64,000 nucleotides of DNA from Burkholderia cepacia GG4 (GCF_000292915.1 NC_018513.1:1116001-1180000), one strand, 5' to 3'; positions 9,428 through 17,600 are shown, numbered from the stretch's first letter. Numbers and translations: made by a program. The notes: a model not told the origin generated them from the letters alone.

Positions 9428-9625
9428 TCATTTCCACGCGCCCAGTGACACCTGCAAAAACACTTGCCAACCATCGTTCAAAAGTACATCTAGAATGAAA
9501 CCGTCTGGCTCTCCCTTGACTGCCGCGTAACTATCTTGTCTCACTATGTCTGGCCCGAAAAATTCTACGGTCTTCCTTCCGGGTGGTGTGCTTCCGCGAA
9601 GAATGCGGCAGGCGTTGATCCGCAC
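9428..9625 (-). CDS. orphan fragment, possibly the 3' end of a foreign gene
   Basis: The last 45 or so residues look protein-like: EFFGPDIVRQDSYAAVKGEP, then FILDVLLNDGWQVFLQVSLG, ending in AWK. GC is lower than in the surrounding genome. The stop codon overlaps a second ATG (TGATGAAA near 9425) that begins MMKFSIHELSDDVRTHW before running into repeat-like sequence. This could be the junction of two genes from a lost element. I do not recognise either family, and expression is doubtful. Confidence 0.3.
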   Translation of the reverse strand: MRINACRILRGSTPPGRKTVEFFGPDIVRQDSYAAVKGEPDGFILDVLLNDGWQVFLQVSLGAWK

Positions 9626-9639
9626 AGTACAGCGAGAGC

Positions 9640-10143
9640 ATCCAGTCGCTGAGCATCAGCGAGGCCGTCGAGGCGACCAACTACGCGCAGAAGGATGTCT
9701 GATCGGCAAGAGTAGTCATCGTTTCGGCATCGGACGAGGAAGGCCGCGAATTCGCGGTCTGGGGGCTCGCATTCAAGCCGAACACGGACGACATGCGCGA
9801 GGCGCCGAGCCGTCGTCTGATCGCGGCGCTGCTTGGGCGCGGCGCGACCGTGCGCGCGTACGACCCGGTCGCGATCGACGAGGCGCGCCGCGTGTTCGCG
9901 CTCGATCTCGGCGAAGGCTCCGAGGCGCTGGCGCGCCTGCACTTCGTCGATACGCAGGACGCGGCCGTGACGGCTGCGGATGCGCTCGTGATCGTCACCG
10001 AGTGGAAGGAATTCAGGACTCCGGACTTCACGCCGGGTAAGGCGGACGCGAAGGCGCCGGTCATCCTAGCAGGGCGCAACTCAGACGACGCCTAGGCGAT
10101 TGCCGCACTTGGCATCGATTCCCATGCAATCGGACCCCCCCAA
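9640..10143 (+). pseudogene. ugd: UDP-glucose 6-dehydrogenase relic
   Basis: Several blocks in order match the C-terminal half of Ugd, which makes UDP-glucuronate for surface polysaccharides. They are SISEAVEATNYAQKDV (frame 1), LIGK..HRFG (frame 3), then FAVWGLAFKPNTDDMREAPS and DALVIVTEWKEF (frame 1). Then comes GRN, an in-frame stop at 10093-10095, and after it ALGIDSHAIG, the usual tail, still in frame 1. At least two frameshifts near 9698-9735 and one nonsense codon separate the blocks. The N-terminal NAD-binding domain and the catalytic Cys are missing. This is a decayed fragment that cannot make an enzyme. It lies between the two truncated genes at this locus. Confidence 0.85.
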
Positions 10144-10648
10144 CCCGGAATCCAGTCCCTTCCTGGTGGATGAGGAAGCGATGTTTACTCTTCGCGAACA
10201 GATGCTCCTTCCGCGCGTACACCTCGGCAAGCCGTTCAACCCGCGCGAGCTGCTCGCGCGCGTGCAGGCCGTGCTGCGCCGCCGCCGCGCGACGCCGTCG
10301 GCGGCGGCGCCCGAGCAGCGCGAACCGTTCGCGTTCGGCCGCTTCGTGCTCGACTTCCAGGCGCGCACGCTGTCGGTCGACGGCAAGCCGGCGACGCTGT
10401 CGAGCAGCGAATTCGCGCTGTTGAAGATCTTCGTGAACCATGCGCTGCGCACGCTCACGCGCGAGCGGCTGCTCGAGCTGCTGCACGGGCCCGAGTACGA
10501 CGGTACCGACCGCGGCATCGACGTCCAGGTGTGGCGCCTGCGCCGCATCCTGGAGACGGATCCGTCGACGCCGCGCTTCATCCAGACGGTCCGCGGGCGC
10601 GGCTACGTGTTCGTGCCCGACGGCGAGGCCCATGCGCAAACCCATTGA
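10100..10648 (+). pseudogene. ompR: OmpR-type response regulator lacking its receiver domain
   Basis: From about 10220 the sequence is the end of a receiver domain (LGKPFNPRELLARVQAVLRR) followed by a complete winged-helix output domain. That domain contains FALLKIFVNHALRTLTRERL, GIDVQVWRLRRILE and the wing TVRGRGYVFVPDG. Residues equivalent to about 1-100 of OmpR, including the phosphorylated Asp, are missing. The sequence before 10220 is unrelated to a receiver. ATGs at 10100, 10124, 10181 and 10202 could still give a short DNA-binding-only product. The stop overlaps the start of the downstream kinase gene, so the two were an operon. I infer truncation by the event at 9.1-10.2 kb. A reference strain should have about 240 residues here. 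Confidence 0.8.
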
Positions 10649-11948
10649 TTCACTGTTCGGGCGGCTGGCGCTGCTGGTCATCGGGGTTCTGCTCCTGTCC
10701 CATTTCGCGTGGTTTTTCGCGATGCGGCTCGAGCGCAACCAGATGCAGACGCGCTACGCGGTCGAGGAGGCCGCGTTCCTCGTCGACGCGGTGCGCCAGC
10801 ACGTCGAGCGCACGCCCGACCAGCCGCTGCCGTCGCGGGTGCGCCTCGTGTCGCCGGGCAGTCCCGACGTGCCGAATGGCGCCGAGTCGAACCTGCCGGC
10901 GCCGCTCAAGCGTTTCCGCGACGACGTGAGCGAGCGGATGCCGCCCGGCACCCGGGTCGAGATCGGCGTGCCCGGCCATCCGCCGGTGCTGTGGGTCAAG
11001 GAGCCGACCGATCGCAACTGGATCGTGGTGCCGGTGCAGCCGCTGCGGCCGCCGCGCTCGCTCGACCGGATGCTGTTGTGGCTCGGCACGATCTTCTCGG
11101 CCGGCGTGATCGCCGCGCTGTTCGCGGCCTGGCAGCTGCAGCAGCCGCTGCGCTCGCTGGCGCGCGCGGTCGCGCGCTTCGGCCGCGGCCAGCCGGTGCC
11201 GCCGCTGCGCGAGCGCGGCCCGCGCGAGCTGCGTCAGCTCACGCACGGCTTCAACCAGATGGTGGAGCAGGTGTCGCAGGCCGACAGCGACCGCGCGGTG
11301 ATGCTGGCCGGCGTCGCGCACGACCTGCGCACGCCGCTCGCGCGGATGCGCCTGCGTGCGGAAATGATGGATGACGCGCGGCTGCGCGACGGCGTGGTGC
11401 GCGATGTCGACTCGATGTCGCACATCGTCGACCAGTTCCTCGTGTTCGCGCATGGCGGGTCCGACCGCAGCGAGCCCGTGCCGGTCGACCAGACCTGCGA
11501 GCGGATCGCGCGCAGCTATCGGGCGGTCGCGCCGAACGCGCCGGCGGTCCAGACGCATCTCGCAGCCGACGCGGGCTTCCGCCTGCCGACCGCGACGCTC
11601 GACCGGATCCTGTCGAACCTGCTGGACAACGCGCATGCGTATGGCGCCCCGCCGGTGGTAATCCAGACGGCGCGTACGCCGGCCGGCTATGTGCTGGCGG
11701 TCTCCGACAGCGGTGGCGGGATCGCGCCGCGCGACCTCGCGGCCGCGACGCGGCCGTTCGTGCGGCTCGACCCCGCGCGCGGCGGCAACGGCCACAGCGG
11801 GCTCGGGCTCGCGATCGTCGAGCGGCTGGTGCTGAGGCTGGGCGGGGCGTGCGAGATCGGCAACCGTCCCGAGGGCGGCCTGCGCGTCGCGATGACGTTC
11901 CCGTTCGACGTGGTGCCGAAGGACGAGCTTCACGCACAGGCCGCGTAA
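10632..11948 (+). CDS. envZ: EnvZ-type sensor histidine kinase
   Basis: This is a full-length 438-residue membrane kinase. Two transmembrane helices (about residues 11-31 and 146-168) flank a periplasmic domain of about 115 residues. A HAMP linker follows (LQQPLRSLARAVARFGRGQP). The H-box is AGVAHDLRTPLARMR with the phospho-accepting His. The N-box is ILSNLLDNAHAYG, G1 is SDSGGGIAPRD and G2 is GHSGLGLAIVERL. All catalytic boxes look intact. The ATG at 10632 lies within the last 17 bp of ompR. Its natural partner has lost the receiver domain, so this kinase has no cognate phosphorylation target at this locus. The signal sensed (osmolarity or pH in the family) is not evident. Confidence 0.85.
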   Translation: MRKPIDSLFGRLALLVIGVLLLSHFAWFFAMRLERNQMQTRYAVEEAAFLVDAVRQHVERTPDQPLPSRVRLVSPGSPDVPNGAESNLPAPLKRFRDDVSERMPPGTRVEIGVPGHPPVLWVKEPTDRNWIVVPVQPLRPPRSLDRMLLWLGTIFSAGVIAALFAAWQLQQPLRSLARAVARFGRGQPVPPLRERGPRELRQLTHGFNQMVEQVSQADSDRAVMLAGVAHDLRTPLARMRLRAEMMDDARLRDGVVRDVDSMSHIVDQFLVFAHGGSDRSEPVPVDQTCERIARSYRAVAPNAPAVQTHLAADAGFRLPTATLDRILSNLLDNAHAYGAPPVVIQTARTPAGYVLAVSDSGGGIAPRDLAAATRPFVRLDPARGGNGHSGLGLAIVERLVLRLGGACEIGNRPEGGLRVAMTFPFDVVPKDELHAQAA

Positions 11949-11988
11949 GCGGCGCATGCGGCGCCTGCCGGGCAGGCGCCGCGCGGCT

Positions 11989-12255
11989 TCACTCGCCGAA
12001 CAGCGTGCCGAGCGTCTCGGCGGCGTTGCTGTCGATGGTGTTGTAGGTCACGCTCGTGGCCTCGAAGATATAGACGGTCGTATAGCGGCCGAGGCGTTCC
12101 AGGATTTCCTCCTGCAGCGATTCCGGCACGATGTTCATGTTCAGGTACCACGCCGTCGACGACAGCCGCGTCTGGAACGACCCGTACTCCTGCATCAGTT
12201 CGTAGAACGCGTCGGCATCCTGATCGCGGCAGACGATCACCAAGTTTCCTGCCAT
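11989..12255 (-). CDS. small conserved-looking protein of unknown function, possible ferredoxin-like/Cas2-like fold
   Basis: This 88-residue protein starts MAGNLVIVCRDQDADAFYEL after GGAAGGGAAT and ends at 11989. It is acidic, has good codon use and lacks membrane segments. The order of strands and helices (LVIVCRD, then DAFYELMQEYG, TAWYLNMNI, LQEEILERLG, TVYIFEA) suggests a compact beta-alpha-beta fold. It is distantly reminiscent of SinR/Cas2-like small proteins. That resemblance is weak pattern matching and is not backed by a search. There is no cas gene or repeat array near. It is convergent with the kinase gene. Confidence 0.7.
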   Translation of the reverse strand: MAGNLVIVCRDQDADAFYELMQEYGSFQTRLSSTAWYLNMNIVPESLQEEILERLGRYTTVYIFEATSVTYNTIDSNAAETLGTLFGE

Positions 12256-12746
12256 TCCCTTCCTCCTGCTCGTCGGTCGATCCGCAGGATCCGCATGTCG
12301 ACGGACCCCAAGGGCAAGCCCCGATCATACCCGCTTCGCCGTATCCGTCCGCGGACGCCCGACACGGATTGTGTTCGTGTGCCGCTGGCGGGTTCACGGC
12401 CGGGCCGGATCACGGCATAATTCGGGGCCTGCACGCCGGCCGAAAGACCGCGGTCGGGGGCTCCGCAGCGCGCGCGCCGGGCACGATCCGTGCGCCGGCC
12501 GTTCGTGCATCGCGCCGCGCCGTCCCCGGACGGTTGTACCTGAAATACAGGTTGGTGTAGTGTCGTGCCGTCGCGGCCCGACTCGTCCGCGGCCGCGCCG
12601 GGGCGCAGCTTGCACGTCCGGCGCAGCGCGCCGGCGTGAGATCGTGAATCAATCGAATTACCGCGTCGAATTACCGCGCCCGTGCGCTTTGCCATGAATC
12701 AACATCGTCTGCCGGCTTCGTTCGGCCTTACCGGGGAGGGCGCCTG
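12256..12746. other. intergenic region upstream of the NitT-type transporter operon
   Basis: These 491 bp carry no gene I can support. The most distinctive element is a 15-bp palindrome at 12538-12552. The segment nearest the transporter (12640-12670) is AT-richer and may hold the promoter. Confidence 0.5.
12538..12552. promoter_or_regulatory. perfect palindrome, candidate operator
   Basis: ACCTGAAATACAGGT is a perfect 5-bp dyad around AAATA, 195 bp before the permease start. It resembles a short repressor site but does not match the spacing of a LexA box. No cognate regulator is adjacent. Confidence 0.35.
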
Positions 12747-14504
12747 ATGGACGTCGGATTCTTCAATCCGAACCGGACCGCCAACGCATCTGCGTGGCGC
12801 GTTCTGCCGAACCGGTGGGACTTCATCGCGTTTCCGCTGATCATCTGCCTGATCGCGATGGCGGTCGTCGGTTTCCACGAAACGCTGGCACCGATCGGGA
12901 CCCTGCAGACGCAGAAGATCTCGCTCGATCCGTCGAACCTGCCCGAATACGCGTTGCGCACCACGCTGCGGATGCTTGCCGCGATGGTCGCGTCGCTCGT
13001 GTTCACGCTCGTGTACGGCACGCTCGCGGCCAAGAGCCGTCGTGCCGGCATGGTGCTGATCCCGATCCTCGACATTCTGCAGTCGGTGCCGGTGCTCGGC
13101 TTCATCTCGTTTACCGTCACGTTCTTCCTCGCGCTGTTCCCGAGCCGCGTGCTCGGCGCCGAGCTGGCCGCGATCTTCGCGATCTTCACGAGCCAGGCGT
13201 GGAACATGACGTTCAGCTTCTACCAGTCGCTGCGCACGGTGCCGCGCGATCTGGACGAAGTGTCGCGCGGCTTCCACCTGACGTCGTGGCAGCGCTTCTG
13301 GAAGCTCGAAGTGCCGTTCTCGATGCCGGGCCTGATCTGGAACATGATGATGTCGATGTCGGGCGGCTGGTTCTTCGTCGTCGCATCGGAAGCCATCACG
13401 GTCGGCAACCAGACCATCACGTTGCCGGGCATCGGCGCGTATCTCGCGCAGGCGATCTCGGACAAGAACCTCGGCGCGATCGGCTGGGTGATCCTCACGA
13501 TGACGGTCGTGATTCTCGCGTACGACCAGTTCCTGTTCCGCCCGCTCATCGCGTGGGCCGACAAGTTCCGGATGGAGAACACCGCGTCGGGCGATGCGCC
13601 GCAATCCTGGCTGCTCGACCTCGTGCGCCGCACGCGCCTGATTCATCAACTGCTCGTGCCGGCCGGCTGGTTCTTCGCGAAGGCCGCGCGGATTCCGCTG
13701 CGCCTGCCGCTGTCGGGCGCGATGCGCTTCACGCTGCCGCGCGTCGAGAAGAAGGCGTCGCGCACGGTCGACATCGCGTGGTCGGTCCTCGTGCTGATCG
13801 GCACGGCGTATATCGTGTGGCGCGTGATCAGCTTCGTGTCGACCGGCGTGACGATGGCCGAGGTCGGCCACGTGCTCGTGCTCGGGCTCATCACGCTGCT
13901 GCGCGTGGTCGTGCTGATCGCGATCGCGTCGGTGATCTGGGTGCCGATCGGCGTGTGGGTCGGGCTGCGCCCGCGGCTGGCCGAGAAGCTGCAGCCGCTC
14001 GCGCAGTTCCTCGCGGCGTTCCCGGCCAACCTGCTGTTCCCGGCGTTCGTGATCGTGATCGCCCGCTTCCACCTGAACGCCGACATCTGGCTGTCGCCGC
14101 TGATCGTGCTCGGGACGCAGTGGTATATCCTGTTCAACGTGATCGCCGGCGCGACGTCCTACCCGAACGACTATCGCGAAGCGGCGACCAACTTCCGCAT
14201 CCGTGGCTGGCAGTGGTGGCGGCAGGCGATCCTGCCCGGCATCTTCCCGTACTACGTGACCGGCGCGATCACCGCCTCGGGCGGCGCGTGGAACGCGAGC
14301 ATCGTGTCGGAAGCCGTGCAGTGGGGCAACACCAAGATCGAGGCGCACGGCCTCGGCGCGTACATCGCGCAGACCACTGCCGCCGGCGATTTCCCGAAGA
14401 TCATCCTGGGCATCGCCGTGATGTCCCTGTTCGTCACCCTGTTCAACCGCCTGCTGTGGCGCCCGCTGTATGCCTTCGCCGAAGCGAAGCTGCGGCTCGA
14501 CTGA
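12747..14504 (+). CDS. NitT/TauT-type ABC transporter, fused double permease
   Basis: This 585-residue protein contains two tandem BPD_transp_1 permease domains, about residues 50-285 and 340-580. Each has its own EAA loop: DLDEVSRGFHLTSWQRFWKL in the first and REAATNFRIRGWQWWRQAIL in the second. About 11-12 hydrophobic segments are visible. Fused permeases of this kind supply both halves of the pore from one chain. The ATG follows GGGGAGGG. The ATPase gene starts 23 bp downstream. No periplasmic binding protein gene is next to it, so the substrate (sulfonate, nitrate, bicarbonate or a nucleobase-like compound in the family) is unknown and direction is not certain. Confidence 0.88.
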   Translation: MDVGFFNPNRTANASAWRVLPNRWDFIAFPLIICLIAMAVVGFHETLAPIGTLQTQKISLDPSNLPEYALRTTLRMLAAMVASLVFTLVYGTLAAKSRRAGMVLIPILDILQSVPVLGFISFTVTFFLALFPSRVLGAELAAIFAIFTSQAWNMTFSFYQSLRTVPRDLDEVSRGFHLTSWQRFWKLEVPFSMPGLIWNMMMSMSGGWFFVVASEAITVGNQTITLPGIGAYLAQAISDKNLGAIGWVILTMTVVILAYDQFLFRPLIAWADKFRMENTASGDAPQSWLLDLVRRTRLIHQLLVPAGWFFAKAARIPLRLPLSGAMRFTLPRVEKKASRTVDIAWSVLVLIGTAYIVWRVISFVSTGVTMAEVGHVLVLGLITLLRVVVLIAIASVIWVPIGVWVGLRPRLAEKLQPLAQFLAAFPANLLFPAFVIVIARFHLNADIWLSPLIVLGTQWYILFNVIAGATSYPNDYREAATNFRIRGWQWWRQAILPGIFPYYVTGAITASGGAWNASIVSEAVQWGNTKIEAHGLGAYIAQTTAAGDFPKIILGIAVMSLFVTLFNRLLWRPLYAFAEAKLRLD

Positions 14505-14526
14505 GACCGATTGAGAGCGAAACGCG

Positions 14527-15864
14527 ATGCACAATCCGAATGCTGTAAACGCCCCCATCCAGACGTCCCAGCCGCCGCGCCTCGGTGAGGAAATCCTGCG
14601 CGTCGATCACGTCTGCCGCGGCTTCAACAAGACGCAGGGCGAGCTGCTCGTGCTCGACGACGCGAACCTGTCGCTGCGTGAAGGCGAGATCGTCGGGCTG
14701 CTCGGCCGTTCGGGCTCGGGCAAGTCGACGCTGCTGCGGATCATCGCCGGCCTGATCGAGCCGACCGGCGGTGAAGTGACCTATCTCGGCAAGCCGCTGA
14801 CCGGCCCGGCCGAGGGCGTCGCGATGGTGTTCCAGACCTTCGCGCTGTTCCCGTGGCTCACCGTGCTGCAGAACGTGGAAGCCGGCCTCGAGGCGCTCGG
14901 CGTCGGTGCGCGCGAGCGGCGCGAACGCGCGCTGGCGGCAATCGACCTGATCGGTCTCGACGGCTTCGAGAACGCGTACCCGCGCGAGCTGTCGGGCGGG
15001 ATGCGGCAGCGTGTGGGCTTTGCGCGCGCGCTCGTCGTCGACCCGACGATCCTGCTGATGGACGAGCCGTTCTCGGCGCTCGACGTGCTGACGGCCGAAA
15101 CGCTGCGTACCGACCTGCTCGATCTGTGGACGCAGGGCCGCATGCCGATCAAGTCGGTGCTGATCGTCACGCACAACATCGAGGAAGCCGTGTTCATGTG
15201 CGACCGGATCCTGGTGCTGTCGTCGAACCCGGGCCGCGTGATCGCCGAGATCAAGGTGCCGTTCAAGCATCCGCGCAACCGTCTCGATCCGGCCTTCCGC
15301 AAGCTGGTCGACGACATCTACGCGAAGATGACGGCCCGCCAGACCGGCGAGGCGACGAAGAAGGGGCTCGAACTCGGCAACTGGCTGCCGCAGGTGTCGA
15401 CCAACCTGATGGCCGGCCTGATCGAGACGCTCGCGATGGCGCCGTACCACGGCCGCGCGGACATGCCGGAAATCGCGCGCACGCTGCACCTGGAGGTCGA
15501 CGACCTGTTCCCGATCGCCGAAGTGCTGCAGTACCTCGGTTTCGCGGACGTGCGGGAAGGGGACGTGTTCCTCACGCCGCCGGGGCGCGTGTTCGCCGAA
15601 TTCGGCACGCAGGAACGCAAGCTGATGTTTGCCGATCACCTGCTGAAGCACGTGCCGCTCGCCGCGCGGATCAAGAAGGTGCTGAACGAACGCCCGGGCC
15701 ATCGCGCGCCGCGCGTGCGCTTCGAGCAGGAGCTCGAGGATTTCCTGTCGGACGGCGCGGCCGAGGAAACGCTCGACGCGGTGATCGACTGGGGCCGCTA
15801 CGGCGAGATCTTCTCGTACAACGACCAGACCGAAATCTTCAGTCTCGAGGACGTCGAGTCCTGA
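14527..15864 (+). CDS. NitT/TauT-type ABC transporter ATPase with C-terminal AAA-associated domain
   Basis: This 445-residue ATPase partners the upstream double permease. The N-terminal ABC domain (about 20-260) has Walker A GRSGSGKST, the Q-loop VFQTFALFPWLTV, the signature LSGGMRQRVGFARAL and Walker B ILLMDEPFSALD. The switch His is in VTHNIEEAVF. Residues about 290-440 form an extra AAA-associated C-terminal domain containing MAGLIETLAMAPYHGRADMP, found in a subset of NitT-type ATPases and probably regulatory. The protein is about 180 residues longer than a standard SsuB/TauB. Role and energetics follow from the family; the transported compound is not known. Confidence 0.88.
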   Translation: MHNPNAVNAPIQTSQPPRLGEEILRVDHVCRGFNKTQGELLVLDDANLSLREGEIVGLLGRSGSGKSTLLRIIAGLIEPTGGEVTYLGKPLTGPAEGVAMVFQTFALFPWLTVLQNVEAGLEALGVGARERRERALAAIDLIGLDGFENAYPRELSGGMRQRVGFARALVVDPTILLMDEPFSALDVLTAETLRTDLLDLWTQGRMPIKSVLIVTHNIEEAVFMCDRILVLSSNPGRVIAEIKVPFKHPRNRLDPAFRKLVDDIYAKMTARQTGEATKKGLELGNWLPQVSTNLMAGLIETLAMAPYHGRADMPEIARTLHLEVDDLFPIAEVLQYLGFADVREGDVFLTPPGRVFAEFGTQERKLMFADHLLKHVPLAARIKKVLNERPGHRAPRVRFEQELEDFLSDGAAEETLDAVIDWGRYGEIFSYNDQTEIFSLEDVES

Positions 15865-15933
15865 GCGGCTGTGCCGGGGCGCCGGCCCGGCATCCGCATG
15901 CGCCGCGTGGGTCACGCGGCGCGCAGCGCGTCG

Positions 15934-16428
15934 TTACTGCAGGTTGCCCCAGCGATCGACGGCCGGTTCGGCCGACGCCCACTTCCAGTGCGTGCCTTGC
16001 TGGCACACATTCGCGAAATACCAGTCGGCCTTGGCACCGTCCTTCACCGAGAACGCGAATTCCTTGCACAGCGCGAGCGCCGACGAGTACGCGCGCGTGA
16101 CGCGCACTTCGCCTTCGCCGTTTTCCAGCGGCAGCGTGTTCTGCACTTTCCACGGCTTCACGTCGCCGACGGCCAGGCTGCCGGCCGCCTTCGCGATCGC
16201 GTCCTGCTGGTTCTGATGGAGCTGCTTCATCGTGCGGTTGACGGCCTCGTCGGTCGCCGCCTGCACGGCAATCCCGACGCCGACGCCCACCGCCGGGTTC
16301 GCGGTGACGAGGCCCGTTGCCGCGCCGGCGAGCGCGCCGCTCGCCGCGCCGACCGACCCGCAGCCCGACAGCGCGGCGCTGGCCGCGCACAGTGTGCCGA
16401 GCGCCGCGATACGGAGCGCGACGCTCAT
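15934..16428 (-). CDS. putative lipoprotein, paralogue of the upstream gene
   Basis: This 164-residue protein has a signal peptide ending in the lipobox AALSGC (Cys22), so it is probably an outer-membrane or periplasm-anchored lipoprotein. A Gly/Ala-rich stretch (GALAGAATGLVTANPAVGVG) follows and looks like a glycine zipper. The C-terminal half shares a pattern with its neighbour: IAKAAGxLxVGxVxPW, then CKExxFxV, a second Cys, and WKWASAEPAxxRWGxLQ at the end. The two conserved Cys may form a disulfide. Its ATG overlaps the upstream gene's stop by 4 bp. I do not recognise a named family. Confidence 0.75.
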   Translation of the reverse strand: MSVALRIAALGTLCAASAALSGCGSVGAASGALAGAATGLVTANPAVGVGVGIAVQAATDEAVNRTMKQLHQNQQDAIAKAAGSLAVGDVKPWKVQNTLPLENGEGEVRVTRAYSSALALCKEFAFSVKDGAKADWYFANVCQQGTHWKWASAEPAVDRWGNLQ

Positions 16429-16976
16429 TGCAGCGCGCCCCAGCGTTCGGTTGCGGGCTCCGCCGACGCCCATTTCCACACGGGGCCGTCGCGGCACAGG
16501 GTGGCGACGTAGAACGCCGACTGCGCGGCCTTGTCGGCCTTCGCGGGCGTGTCGACCGCGAATACGATTTCCTTGCAGTCGAGCGGGCCGACGCTGATCA
16601 TCCGGCTGACCGTCACGCGGCCCTGTTCGTCTTCCTCGATCGGGAACGAATGGTGCGTCGACCACGGCGCGACACCGCCGACGTCGAGCGGGCCGGCCGC
16701 CTTCGCGATCTGTTCCTGCGTGTAGCGGTGTGCGACGCGCTGCGTGTACTGGACGCCCGCGCGCGCGCCGGCGACGGCACCGAGGCCGATGCCCGTCGCG
16801 ACGGCGGCGTTGTTGGTGACCTTGGAGGCGATCGCGGCACCCGCGATACCGGCGCCGGCGGTCGCGCCTTCGCTGTACAGCGAGTTGCAGCCGGACATCA
16901 GCGCGGCCGTGGCGAGCGCGGCCAGCACGACGCGCACCGGCGTGGCCCGGCGCGGCGATTCGAAACGAATGTTCAT
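16425..16976 (-). CDS. putative lipoprotein, first of a paralogous pair
   Basis: This protein of about 183 residues has a signal ending in the lipobox AALMSGC, followed by the Gly/Ala-rich segment AGAGIAGAAIASKVTNNAAV (glycine-zipper-like). The C-terminal domain carries the same motifs as the downstream gene: IAKAAGPLDVGGVAPW, DCKEIVFAV, LCRDGP and WKWASAEPATERWGALQ. I chose the ATG at 16976 because it gives a normal n-region. An upstream ATG at 17015 is possible, and the ribosome site is weak for either. The two genes overlap (ATGA) and should be co-expressed. Function is unknown; a small envelope assembly or stabilising pair is conceivable. Confidence 0.72.
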   Translation of the reverse strand: MNIRFESPRRATPVRVVLAALATAALMSGCNSLYSEGATAGAGIAGAAIASKVTNNAAVATGIGLGAVAGARAGVQYTQRVAHRYTQEQIAKAAGPLDVGGVAPWSTHHSFPIEEDEQGRVTVSRMISVGPLDCKEIVFAVDTPAKADKAAQSAFYVATLCRDGPVWKWASAEPATERWGALQ

Positions 16977-17600
16977 CCCTGAGTGCAAGTCCTGTCTGGG
17001 TGAGCGGCGACGCATGCACGCTCCGATGCCGCGTCATTGTTTCGCAATTGTCATAGGAAAACTGCAAAGCTTTGACAAATCGCCGGACGGCATGCCGCGC
17101 GCGTGCGCGCGGCGGTATTGTCGAATAGATGGTCGACACGGGGTCGAAACGTTACAAATTGAAGGCAATTGTTACCTCGGCGTGCAAGGAACCGACCTAG
17201 ACTGTTTTGTTATGGAATGTTTCTCCGACGGTCTCGCGCCGCGCCGCATATGAGACACCCCGCCATGCGCCGTTCAAAACGGCCTTCACACCGGCCGCCC
17301 GATGCGGGGGCAGATCGCCCGCGTCCGCCGACCGACGCTCCGTCGGCACCGCCTGCCGGCGCGCCCGACGAGACGCCGTCCGACGGCGATCACAACCAGG
17401 GTGGCGCCCGCCCGGAAGGGCTCGAGTATCAACGCGACCTCGGCCAGGAGCAGGACGCCTGATGCCGTCGTCATCGCATTCCATCGCCGTATTTCATTGC
17501 ATTTCTCGGAACTGAATCGCCGCGCGGCCGCCCTTGGGCCGGCGCGTCCGCATGGGCGCGCGCCGCGCGCCAGCCAATCGAATCGAAGTGGGGAAGCCGC
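16977..17600. other. long intergenic region between the lipoprotein pair and otsA
   Basis: Bases 17030-17220 are AT-richer than average and probably contain the leftward promoter of the lipoprotein pair; a TTGACA hexamer is visible near 17073 on the plus strand. The right half may encode one small membrane peptide on the minus strand (17286-17474). No RNA gene is evident. Confidence 0.5.
17286..17474 (-). CDS. possible small membrane protein
   Basis: This is a 62-codon frame whose first half is strongly hydrophobic and well organised (MTTASGVLLLAEVALILEPF, then TLVVIAVG), compatible with one or two membrane segments. The second half is arginine-rich and less convincing. Synonymous codon use in the first 35 codons is GC-biased as in real genes here. 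A GGA lies upstream. It could equally be chance in high-GC DNA. Confidence 0.28.
   Translation of the reverse strand: MTTASGVLLLAEVALILEPFRAGATLVVIAVGRRLVGRAGRRCRRSVGRRTRAICPRIGRPV

Noticed and set aside
12538..12552. Palindrome read as a LexA (SOS) box
   Set aside because: The half-site spacing is too short for CTGT-N8-ACAG; kept only as an unspecified operator.
12699..14558. Long open frame on the minus strand over the double permease gene
   Set aside because: It is an antisense shadow typical of high-GC coding DNA; the translation is His/Arg/Asp-rich with no domain, while the plus strand encodes a clear permease.
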